Source of the DNA: Flavobacterium pokkalii
GTDB lineage: Bacteria > Bacteroidota > Bacteroidia > Flavobacteriales > Flavobacteriaceae
DNA: 64,000 nt
Assembly (NCBI RefSeq): GCF_014596575.1
Contig: NZ_NASZ01000020.1
Coordinates: forward strand, 1-64,000
Direction: 5' to 3'
Program-made: the position numbers and the translations under genes
The notes under the pieces: generated by a model
What the model was told of the DNA's origin: nothing
Databases searched by the model: none
The model's input: the letters and a program-made list of their open reading frames with translations, nothing else
Part shown: piece by piece, positions 51,635 through 59,778 of the stretch
Position numbering within the stretch: position 1 is the first letter of the stretch
Layout: each line of letters opens with the position of its first letter

Positions 51635-54556
51635 ATGAAAAATGTAAGTATGAATAATTTTATAAAGTTTTTTTTCCTGATTTTGGTATCGCAAACTATT
51701 CAGGCAAAAAAATCTAACTTCAAAGTAAAGAATGCCAATTCATCGTTTGAAATCTATACTCCTAAATTTCAGGCGCTAATTTTATATGACAAAAATGCTT
51801 CTCCACTGGATTCTATTGCATCTCATTTATTAGCCGAAGATATTTATAAGGTAACGCATTATAAACCACAAGTCATTACAAATTTTAAAGAGGCTTCTGG
51901 AAATGTCATTGTTATTGGAAATATTAATGCCAAATTGATCAATCAATTTATTGATAAAAACACAATTTCAGAAAGTTTTTCAAAGCAATGGGAAAGTTAT
52001 CTTTATAAAACAGTTCTTAATCCAAACAAAAAGATACACAAAGCCTTTGTTATTGCTGGGACCAATCCGCGAGGAACGGCTTATGGGGTTTTTGAATTAT
52101 CCAAGAAAATAGGGGTTTCCCCTTGGTATTGGTGGGCTGATGTGCCTGTTAAAGAGCAAAAAGAATTGGTATTGCATCAAAACGATTTCCAGTCTAATGC
52201 GCCTTCGGTTAAGTACAGAGGAATTTTTCTGAATGATGAAGACTGGGGATTACAGCCTTGGGCCGCTAAAACTTTTGAACCGGAAACAAAAGATATTGGG
52301 CCAAAAACGTATGCCAAAATTTTTGAGTTGTTGTTGCGATTAAAAGCCAATAGCATTTGGCCGGCCATGCATCCAAGTACCAAAGCTTTCTTTCATTATT
52401 CTGCTAATGCAAAAATGGCAACTTTGTACAATATCGTTTTAGGGACTTCCCATGCCGAACCGATGTTACGCAATAATGTAGACGAATGGAACGAGAAAAA
52501 GTTTGGCAGATTTAATTATAAGATCAATAAAGCGAATGTTTATAAATATTGGGAAAGCAGGGTAAAAGAAGCCAAAGGAATAGACGGAATTTACACCATT
52601 GGGATGCGCGGTGTTCATGATAGCGGAATGGAAGGGGTAAAGAATAATGACGAGGCAGTGGAATTGTTAAACCAAGTTATTAAAGACCAAAGGAATCTCC
52701 TGCAAACCAATATAAATCATGATGTGACAAAAATTCCGCAGGTTTTTACCGTTTACAAAGAGGTATTGGATTTGTATAAAAATGGTTTGGTCGTGCCGGA
52801 AGATATTACGTTGGTTTGGACCGATGACAATTACGGATATATCAGATCGCTGAGTAATACTGAAGAGCAAAAGCGTCCAGGAGGTTCTGGAGTCTATTAC
52901 CATATTTCTTATTGGGGAAGACCGCATGATTATTTGTGGTTAGATTCCACCAATCCTTTTTTGATATGGGAAGAAATGATGAAAGCCTACAATTTAAAAA
53001 ACAATACTATTTGGATTGTCAATGTTGGCGATATCAAACCGGCCGAATACAATACCCAGCTATTTTTGGATATTGCTTATGATGCTACTCAATTTCAGCA
53101 ATCAGAATCGGTTACCGAACATCAGAAACAGTTTTTTGGTGAAATTTTTGGTGAAAAATATGCTGAAAGCATTAGCAAGATTAAGACTGATTATTACCAA
53201 CTAGCTTTTGAACGCAGACCGGAATTTATGGGTTGGAGTCAGACTGAGCCTACAACGGGAATTTCTAATACAGCTTATAACAGCTTAAGTTACGGAGACG
53301 AAATACAGCAGCGTATTAATGCATTTGAAAACATCGCGCAAGAAGTACAATCGATAGAAATGCAATTGCCGGAAAATTTAAAAAGTACTTATACTCAATT
53401 GGTAGCTTATCCGGTTAAGGCTTCGGCAAATATGAACAAAAAGTTTTTTTACAGAGACAAAGCTTTAGTTTATGCCGGACAGGGACGAAAAAGTGCATTG
53501 AAATACAAAGAAATGGCTCAGGAAGCTTATAATAATATTGTAAATCTAACAGAAAATTATAATCAGTTATCCAATGGTAAATGGAAAGGATTTATGAATA
53601 TGAAACCCCGAAAGTTGCCCGTATTTGACATGCCTGAAATTAATTTGACTGTAGTTCCTTCTAAAGAGACACTTGGGATTTCTGTGGAAGATACTTTAAA
53701 AGTTAATGGAAATGAAAAATTACCAACGTTTTATGTTCACGATTCAGCTTCTCATTTTATAGATGTTTTCTTTCCGGAAACTCAAAATGCCTCGTTGAAA
53801 TGGAAGTTTAAGACATTGCCTAATTGGATTCAAGTAAGCTCCCCGTCAGGTCTTTTTTTTCCAGATGATGCTGTAAAGTTGGAAGAAAGAATACTGCTTT
53901 CCGTTGATTGGAGCAAATGGGAAAAAGCAGGAAAACCTGCTTCGGATTATTTAATAATTCAGGGAGATGGTTTCGAGAAAAAGATTGTAGTAAATATTTC
54001 GGATAACCATGCTAATGTTCCTAAAAATGCAATAGTAGAAAAAAATGGTTTAGCAGTACTTTATGCAAAAAGTTTTGTAAGCAACAAACCAGTTGAAAAT
54101 TTAAAATGGGAAATCTTGAAAGGCTTCGGTCATTCAAAATCAGCTATGCAGGCTTTACCATTATATAGTACGCCTGAAACAGATATTAAAAAGACAGCTG
54201 TATTAGAATATGAATTATTTGCCGAAACCGTTACGAATGATGCCGAATTAAATTTGGTAGCAATTCCCACACATCCTCTAGATGTAGATGGAAAAGTTAG
54301 AATAGCAGTGCAATGGAACGATGAACCGGTTAAAATTTTAGATTTCAAAACAGAAGGACGTAGTAAAATCTGGAAAGAAAATGTGTTGACCAACAGAGCA
54401 ATAAACAAAATAAAAGTTTCTGTGAAAACAGCAGGAAAACAAAAATTAAAAATTTATAGACTCGATCCGGGAGTTGTATTAGATTATATTGTTTTACAAA
54501 CGAAAAAAGAAACTATGCCTTATCATTTAGAAGCGGAAACTAAAATTAAGAATTAA
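51635..54556 (+). CDS. GH115 xylan alpha-1,2-glucuronidase
   Basis: 973-aa exported enzyme (signal peptide MKNVSMNNFIKFFFLILVSQTIQA; a second in-frame ATG at codon 6 could also serve). Removes (4-O-methyl)glucuronic acid from internal or terminal xylose residues of xylan. Family features: AFVIAGTNPRGTAYGVFELSKKIGVSPWYWWADVP, RGIFLNDEDWGLQPWA, LRLKANSIWPAMHPSTKAF, GMRGVHDSGMEG, LVWTDDNYGYIRSL and YYHISYWGRPHDYLWLD. The C-terminal ~300 residues include a beta-sandwich common in GH115. Supplies the glucuronate consumed through UxuA. Confidence 0.93.
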   Translation: MKNVSMNNFIKFFFLILVSQTIQAKKSNFKVKNANSSFEIYTPKFQALILYDKNASPLDSIASHLLAEDIYKVTHYKPQVITNFKEASGNVIVIGNINAKLINQFIDKNTISESFSKQWESYLYKTVLNPNKKIHKAFVIAGTNPRGTAYGVFELSKKIGVSPWYWWADVPVKEQKELVLHQNDFQSNAPSVKYRGIFLNDEDWGLQPWAAKTFEPETKDIGPKTYAKIFELLLRLKANSIWPAMHPSTKAFFHYSANAKMATLYNIVLGTSHAEPMLRNNVDEWNEKKFGRFNYKINKANVYKYWESRVKEAKGIDGIYTIGMRGVHDSGMEGVKNNDEAVELLNQVIKDQRNLLQTNINHDVTKIPQVFTVYKEVLDLYKNGLVVPEDITLVWTDDNYGYIRSLSNTEEQKRPGGSGVYYHISYWGRPHDYLWLDSTNPFLIWEEMMKAYNLKNNTIWIVNVGDIKPAEYNTQLFLDIAYDATQFQQSESVTEHQKQFFGEIFGEKYAESISKIKTDYYQLAFERRPEFMGWSQTEPTTGISNTAYNSLSYGDEIQQRINAFENIAQEVQSIEMQLPENLKSTYTQLVAYPVKASANMNKKFFYRDKALVYAGQGRKSALKYKEMAQEAYNNIVNLTENYNQLSNGKWKGFMNMKPRKLPVFDMPEINLTVVPSKETLGISVEDTLKVNGNEKLPTFYVHDSASHFIDVFFPETQNASLKWKFKTLPNWIQVSSPSGLFFPDDAVKLEERILLSVDWSKWEKAGKPASDYLIIQGDGFEKKIVVNISDNHANVPKNAIVEKNGLAVLYAKSFVSNKPVENLKWEILKGFGHSKSAMQALPLYSTPETDIKKTAVLEYELFAETVTNDAELNLVAIPTHPLDVDGKVRIAVQWNDEPVKILDFKTEGRSKIWKENVLTNRAINKIKVSVKTAGKQKLKIYRLDPGVVLDYIVLQTKKETMPYHLEAETKIKN

Positions 54557-54661
54557 CGATACGATATAATAAGGTTTGAAAAATAAGCAAGTTGTGACTT
54601 TATTTAAGAGTTCTAATTAATTTCTAACTAAAAACAAAATTCATTAATAAGTAAAAAATAG

Positions 54662-54685
54662 AAAGTCTTCCAAATAGGAGACTTT
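54662..54685 (+). terminator. Terminator after GH115 gene
   Basis: AAAGTCT / AGACTTT with inner CC / GG, then eight T residues. Confidence 0.8.
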
Positions 54686-54834
54686 TTTTTGTTAAGTAAT
54701 GAAATTGTTTTGCTTTAAAACAATGTTTTTTAGTAGGTTATGTTGAGTGTCCTGTTTTGATATGTATTGGCAAAGTATGATAATATCGAAAATTAAAGGT
54801 ATAATTATCTTTGGAATTTGAAATTTTTTCTTAG

Positions 54835-55066
54835 TCTAAGAAGAAAGTAGAGAAGATGGATGCTGAATTGACTTTAACGGATGAGCAACAAAAAATAATA
54901 ATGTTGTCATTATGCGAAGAGCAAAAAGGTTATACGATGAAATTAAGGTAAATCCTGATTCTAAAGATGTCAACAGAGCACAAATCATAGAAATCGGGAA
55001 AAGATTAATGCTATTTTAACACCGTAGTAAGTTGCACGTCAAAAAGAATTAAGAGTAAATAAATAA
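54835..55066 (+). pseudogene. Remnant of a small LTxxQ-type helical protein gene
   Basis: In the 567-bp gap between GH115 and the esterase, three frames give successive pieces of one small helical protein: KMDAELTLTDEQQKIIMLSL (ATG at 54856, stop at 54951), then YDEIKVNPDSKDVNRAQIIE in a second frame, then INAILTP followed by two stops and VARQKELRVNK in the third, ending at TAA 55064-55066. LTDEQQ ... ILTP(EQ) ... is the pattern of short Spy-like proteins. Two frameshifts and two stops mark it as decayed. The rest of the gap holds a terminator and nothing else recognised. Confidence 0.6.
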
Positions 55067-55123
55067 AATAATTTGTTTAATACCCGTTTATCAATAGCGG
55101 GAATTTTTTTAAATACCATAAAA

Positions 55124-56602
55124 ATGAAAAAGGTTAATTATATCCTTGCTTTAGTTTATCTTATTGTTGGAGTAAATGCATTTGCTCAGCAAAAAGAGTT
55201 AAAATCAATGGATTTGTATCTGCTTATTGGTCAGTCTAATATGGCAGGAAGAGCAACTATTGATGCTCAAAGTGAAAATACTTCAGATGCAATTATGATG
55301 TTAGACAAAAATAATAATTGGGTAGTTGCTAAGGATCCGTTACATTTTGATAAACCCTATGCTGGAGTAGGTCCGGGATTGAGTTTTGCTCAGGCTATGC
55401 TTGAAGGAAAAAAAGATATTAAAATTGGATTAATTCCGTGTTCCTGGGGAGGTTCACCAATTAAAGTTTGGTCTCCTGGTACCAAATATTTTGAAAATTT
55501 CCCTTATGATGAAGCTATTCAGCGCACAAAAAAAGCAATGCAAAACGGAACATTAAAAGGAATTTTATGGCATCAGGGAGAATCAGATAATGATCCGGTA
55601 AGATCAGCTGTTTATTTGTCTAAATTAAAAAGTTTAATCAGTAATTTAAGAAGAGATTTGAATGCTCCCAATTTACCATTTATTGCAGGTGAAATTGGAT
55701 ATTTTAATAAGGAAAATTTCATTAATCAGATAGTAGGTCAATTGCCAAAAGAGGTAGAAAACACGACTGTTGTATCGGCAAAAGATTTGGTTGATAAAGG
55801 AGACCAACTTCATTTCAATACGGCTTCCGCTCATGAATTAGGGAAACGTTATGCGGCGGCAATGAAAATATTTGAATCAGGAAAATTTGATTTAGACGAG
55901 AAAAGTGTTAAAGTAAAAGATTCAAAAAATAGCCAAAAAAGAAAAGTAAAAACTAAAGTAGTACTCACTTTTGATGATGCCGAGATTACTCATTTTAACA
56001 ATGTTGCTCCTTTGTTAAAAAAATACGGTTTTGATGCCACTTTTTTTGTTTGTGAATTTCCGGTAAAAAGAGCAGAAGAAGCAAATGAGTACATGAATTG
56101 GAAACAAATTCAGCAATTGTATAAACAAGGTTTTGAAATAGGCAATCATACCGGACATCATAAAAATTTGGCCAAATTAGCTCCTGATACTATTAAAAAA
56201 GAGATTGCTTATATTGAGGATAAGTGTAAGAAATTTGGGATTCCCAAACCAATTTCGCTAGCTTATCCGGGAAACCGAAATGATAGTATTTCGCAAAGAA
56301 TAGTAAAAGCAATGGGCTACCAATATGCAAGAGCAGGAGGAGTAAAATATTATTATCCGGATAAAGATAATAATTTAGCAATTCCGAGTTTTACGGTAAT
56401 TTCTTCTGATAAGTATAAAGAGAGAACATTAAAAGCTTTAAAGGATATTAAGGAGGATGAAATTTTAGTCCTTACTTTTCATGGAGTTCCTGATGTTTTG
56501 GATCCGGATTATTCTACTTCGATAGATTTTTTAAAAGAGATTTTGATTTATTTGAAAGAGCATCATTATGAAGGGATTGCTATGCGAGATCTGGAAAAAT
56601 AA
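55124..56602 (+). CDS. Two-module esterase: SGNH acetylesterase (CE6/SASA-like) fused to CE4-type polysaccharide deacetylase
   Basis: 492 aa, start at the ATG of MKKVNYILALVYLIVGVNAFAQ (signal peptide). Module 1 (about 25-255): SGNH hydrolase with nucleophile Ser in LLIGQSNMAGR, LIPCSWGGSPI, WHQGESDND and the DxxH triad part in GDQLHFNTASAHELG, as in CE6 acetyl xylan esterases and sialate O-acetylesterase-like domains. A lysine-rich linker (KDSKNSQKRKVKTKV) leads to module 2 (about 275-492): NodB fold with TFDDAE and the metal-binding HTGHH, LAYPGNRND, LTFHGVPD. Both could deacetylate xylan or its fragments. It is downstream of GH115 with a pseudogene between. Confidence 0.85.
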   Translation: MKKVNYILALVYLIVGVNAFAQQKELKSMDLYLLIGQSNMAGRATIDAQSENTSDAIMMLDKNNNWVVAKDPLHFDKPYAGVGPGLSFAQAMLEGKKDIKIGLIPCSWGGSPIKVWSPGTKYFENFPYDEAIQRTKKAMQNGTLKGILWHQGESDNDPVRSAVYLSKLKSLISNLRRDLNAPNLPFIAGEIGYFNKENFINQIVGQLPKEVENTTVVSAKDLVDKGDQLHFNTASAHELGKRYAAAMKIFESGKFDLDEKSVKVKDSKNSQKRKVKTKVVLTFDDAEITHFNNVAPLLKKYGFDATFFVCEFPVKRAEEANEYMNWKQIQQLYKQGFEIGNHTGHHKNLAKLAPDTIKKEIAYIEDKCKKFGIPKPISLAYPGNRNDSISQRIVKAMGYQYARAGGVKYYYPDKDNNLAIPSFTVISSDKYKERTLKALKDIKEDEILVLTFHGVPDVLDPDYSTSIDFLKEILIYLKEHHYEGIAMRDLEK

Positions 56603-56803
56603 ATTTTGGTGTGGATTAATAGTTTTTTGAAAAAATGATTTAGATAATAAATGAAGATTAGAGAATAAGAAAAACTTTTTGGGACAGTGTCAATTTATTT
56701 CATATTTGATACTAATTTATGTTGAAACTTAGTAGAATAAAAATAAGTCATGTTTTGGGTTTGTTGAAGTTCAGGGGGGGTGTCGTAAAACACTTAATTA
56801 GTA

Positions 56804-56842
56804 TATAACAAAAGGACAGTTTTAAACTGTCCTTTTGTTATA
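56804..56842. terminator. Long palindromic terminator between esterase and GH3 genes
   Basis: Nearly perfect 19-bp inverted repeat (arms 56804-56822 and 56824-56842, with AACAAAAGGACAG in the left arm). It ends 10 nt before the GH3 stop codon and serves at least the minus-strand GH3 gene. The 250-nt spacer also has a G7 run at 56774-56780. Confidence 0.75.
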
Positions 56843-56852
56843 ATATAAGCTG

Positions 56853-59468
56853 TTATTTCTCAAGTGTTATGGCTTTTCCTGAAATTTCAAATCTTCCATT
56901 TTGGGTATCGCTTGAATTATCAGGAAGTTTTCCACCTACAGCCACGGTAAACCATCCTGGTTCAATGACACGTTGTTTTTTGGAATTTATCATCGAAAGC
57001 TGTCTTGGTTTGAGGCTAAAACGAACGATCTTTGTTTCTCCTTTTTTCAAGTGAATTCGATCAAAAGCTTCCAATTGCCATATTGGTCTAGGAGTTGATG
57101 CCTTTTCGTCTTTTAAATACAATTCAATAACTTCGTCGCCATCTCTTTCACCAACATTGCTTACATCGACTGCAATTTCCAAGTCTTTTTCAGGATTCAC
57201 ATTCTTTGGAAGTTGTAAATTGCTGTATTTAAATTTCGTATAGCTCAAACCAAATCCAAAAGGATACAGCGGTTTTTTATCAAAATAGCGATAAGTACGT
57301 CCTTTCATGTCGTAATTTTCAAAATCAGGAAGTTGGTCTACCGATTTGTAATAAGTGACCGGCAAACGCCCTGCTGGATTGTAATCACCAAAAAGCACAT
57401 CGGCTATGGCATTTCCACCTTGTTGTCCAGGGTATCCAGCAGTTAATATGGCAGGAACATTGTCGTTGGCCCAATTAATGGATAGTGCACTTCCGTTAAT
57501 TAGAACCAAAACGACTGGTTTTCCAGTGGCAACCATAGCTTTCATCAATTCTACTTGATTAGCAGGCAAATCCAGACTGGTGCGGTCACCTCCTTCAAAA
57601 CCATCGGCTTCTACTTTCATTTCTTCGCCTTCCAAGCGTTCGTTTAGACCTAATACCAAAATAATAGCGTCTGATTTTTGGGCAACTTGGGTAGCTTCGT
57701 CTAATAAGTTATCTTGAGGTTCTGCCCATATTAATTTGGCTACGGCATCCCCATAGAAATTTTGATATTTTATTTCAACTTTATATTTTTTTCCTGCTTC
57801 CAATTTTAATTTTTGGGCACGAATTCTTGGCGCATGACGGTTTTTTCCACCAGAGGTTTTTCCTGTTTCAATTTCAACTGTCATAAATGGCTTTGACCAT
57901 TCCGAAATTTGATAATTTCCTGTTTTTTGAGGAATAAGATAGCCAGTCCATTTTACGCTGTAATTCCCCATTTTTAAGCGAGAATCAGGTGTATTTATGT
58001 CCCATTGAAAATCTACATTATCATCGGTTCTGGTAAATAATGGTGTGCCATTCCATTCTAGGTTATCATAATATTCGCCTGTTAAACCTTGGGTTCCATC
58101 TTCTTTTTGAAAACAAATAGAAGGAATGGCATTCATAGCCGGAACGCCTTTGGCCAAATCTGTTCCTTGCGCATACAATACTTTTGCAGCAGGTTCCAAT
58201 TTGTTTTGGATTCCTTTTAGAACTGTAATTGGATTGCTCGGAAATCCACTATAATTACCCCATAAAGATTGTGGGTCATTGGCATTTGGACCGATAACAG
58301 CTATTGTTTTTATTTGTTTCGAAAGCGGTAAAGTTTGATTTTGGTTTTTAAGCAAAACGATACTTTTTTGCGAAGCTACTCTAGCCAAATAATCATGTTC
58401 TGGACTATTGTTTTCCGAAAAAGGAATATTGGCATAAGGAACAATTTCTACAGGGTCAAACATACCCAGTTTAAAACGAGCTGTAAAGATTCTTTTGACT
58501 GCGATATCAATTTCTTTTTCGGTAATCAAATTGCGATTAACGGCTTCTTTAAGGTCTTTATAGCTGCTGCCACATTCCAAATCCAAACCAGTTTTTACCG
58601 CCAAAGCCGAAGCCGAAGCAGCATCTGGAGTTATTTTGTGCCATTTCCAAATGTCTGTTACTGCACCACAATCAGATACAATATAGCCATCAAATCCCCA
58701 TTTGTTCCTTAAAATATCAAACAAAAACGGACTAGCACTTGCCGATTCCCCTCTGAAACGATTATAAGCACCCATTATCGAATAGACACGACCTTCTTTG
58801 ACCAAGGTTCTAAAGGCTGGAAGATAGGTCTCGTAAAGGTCCAAATCGCTGGCATTGGCGTCAAAATAGTGTCGGGATGGTTCTGGTCCAGAATGTACCG
58901 CAAAATGTTTGGCAGTGGCAACTACTTTAAGGTATTTTTCGTCGGTACCTTGCAAACCATTTACATAATTTAGTCCCAATTGAGCCGTAAGAAATGGGTC
59001 TTCACCATAGGTTTCGTGACCACGTCCCCAACGAGGATCTCTAAAAATATTGATATTTGGAGACCAGAAAGTAAGTCCTTCATACATGCCGTGTTGACCA
59101 CGTCTTAAATATTCGTGATGTTTGGCACGAGCTTCATCAGAAATGGCGTTTGCCACATCAAAAACTAGTTTTCTATCCCAAGACGAGGCAATGGAGATAG
59201 ATTGTGGAAAAACTGTCGCATAACCTGCTCGAGCAACACCATGTAAGGATTCGTTCCACCAATTGTATTCAGGAACATCAAGGCGTTCAATTGCAGGAGA
59301 ACTATCCATCAACTGACTTATTTTTTCATCCAAGGTCATTCTCGATACCAGATCATTGACTCTTTGTTCGGTTGTTAAATTAGTGTTTTTGAAAGGAAGT
59401 TTTTCCTGTGCAAAAGTGCTTAGTGCTACAAATTGTAACACAAAGACCAAGGAGCGTATTTTTCTCAT
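56853..59468 (-). CDS. GH3 beta-xylosidase/beta-glucosidase with inserted PA14 domain
   Basis: 871 aa, exported (MRKIRSLVFVLQFVALSTFAQ). GH3 N-domain with VPEYNWWNESLHGVARAG, SPNINIFRDPRWGRGHETYGED, VVATAKHFAVHSGPE, and the nucleophile aspartate (~265) in YIVSDCGAVTDIW. The second domain (TIAVIGPNANDPQSLWGNYSG) is interrupted at about 445-590 by a PA14-like insert (GLTGEYYDNLEWNGTPLFTR), then resumes with VLGLNERLEGEE and ends in a fibronectin III domain. This architecture and the WNESLHGV motif fit bacterial beta-xylosidases such as those of Prevotella xylan loci. It is divergent from the second HTCS gene. Confidence 0.9.
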   Translation of the reverse strand: MRKIRSLVFVLQFVALSTFAQEKLPFKNTNLTTEQRVNDLVSRMTLDEKISQLMDSSPAIERLDVPEYNWWNESLHGVARAGYATVFPQSISIASSWDRKLVFDVANAISDEARAKHHEYLRRGQHGMYEGLTFWSPNINIFRDPRWGRGHETYGEDPFLTAQLGLNYVNGLQGTDEKYLKVVATAKHFAVHSGPEPSRHYFDANASDLDLYETYLPAFRTLVKEGRVYSIMGAYNRFRGESASASPFLFDILRNKWGFDGYIVSDCGAVTDIWKWHKITPDAASASALAVKTGLDLECGSSYKDLKEAVNRNLITEKEIDIAVKRIFTARFKLGMFDPVEIVPYANIPFSENNSPEHDYLARVASQKSIVLLKNQNQTLPLSKQIKTIAVIGPNANDPQSLWGNYSGFPSNPITVLKGIQNKLEPAAKVLYAQGTDLAKGVPAMNAIPSICFQKEDGTQGLTGEYYDNLEWNGTPLFTRTDDNVDFQWDINTPDSRLKMGNYSVKWTGYLIPQKTGNYQISEWSKPFMTVEIETGKTSGGKNRHAPRIRAQKLKLEAGKKYKVEIKYQNFYGDAVAKLIWAEPQDNLLDEATQVAQKSDAIILVLGLNERLEGEEMKVEADGFEGGDRTSLDLPANQVELMKAMVATGKPVVLVLINGSALSINWANDNVPAILTAGYPGQQGGNAIADVLFGDYNPAGRLPVTYYKSVDQLPDFENYDMKGRTYRYFDKKPLYPFGFGLSYTKFKYSNLQLPKNVNPEKDLEIAVDVSNVGERDGDEVIELYLKDEKASTPRPIWQLEAFDRIHLKKGETKIVRFSLKPRQLSMINSKKQRVIEPGWFTVAVGGKLPDNSSDTQNGRFEISGKAITLEK

Positions 59469-59560
59469 TGCTTATAAAGAATTATAGATTCGTAATTTAT
59501 TTAATTTTTTTACAATTTTGTTGATAATAGCCCAAAGCATGTTTATGCTATTTGAAGTGA

Positions 59561-59568
59561 CAAAAATA
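59561..59568 (-). promoter_or_regulatory. Candidate -7 element of the GH3 gene
   Basis: Minus-strand TATTTTTG, 92 nt before the ATG. Its leader would contain a hairpin around AATAGC...GCTATT and GCAT-GTTT-ATGC (59527-59553). Confidence 0.4.
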
Positions 59569-59683
59569 GATATATAGATTTCTAATCATGTGGCTAAATT
59601 ACTATTTAAGGGAGGTCTAATAGTTGTTATCATTTTTTTTTAATCTGGAGCTTTTCATGAGTAGGTGTAAAATGCTATTTCAA

Positions 59684-59689
59684 GGGGGG
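59684..59689. promoter_or_regulatory. G6 tract in the GH3-HTCS2 divergent spacer
   Basis: TTTCAAGGGGGGT in a strongly AT-rich 310-nt spacer; a similar TTCAGGGGGGGT lies at 56771-56781 on the other side of GH3. Could be part of an activator site. The rest of the spacer shows only the two opposed promoter elements. Confidence 0.25.
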
Positions 59690-59737
59690 TATTTTGCTAG
59701 AGTGTCCAGCAATATTAGGAAAGGAGTAGATTTTTGA

Positions 59738-59745
59738 TATTTTTG
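59738..59745 (+). promoter_or_regulatory. Candidate -7 element of the second HTCS gene
   Basis: TATTTTTG, 33 nt before the TTG start at 59779. An in-frame stop at 59758-59760 lies between the element and the start, so translation must begin downstream of it. Confidence 0.4.
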
Positions 59746-59778
59746 TATAAGCTATACTAATTAATATATAAATCAGTT

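Noticed and set aside
59469..59778. Small gene in the GH3-HTCS2 spacer
   Set aside because: No open frame with a credible start; only divergent promoter elements and a G tract were seen.
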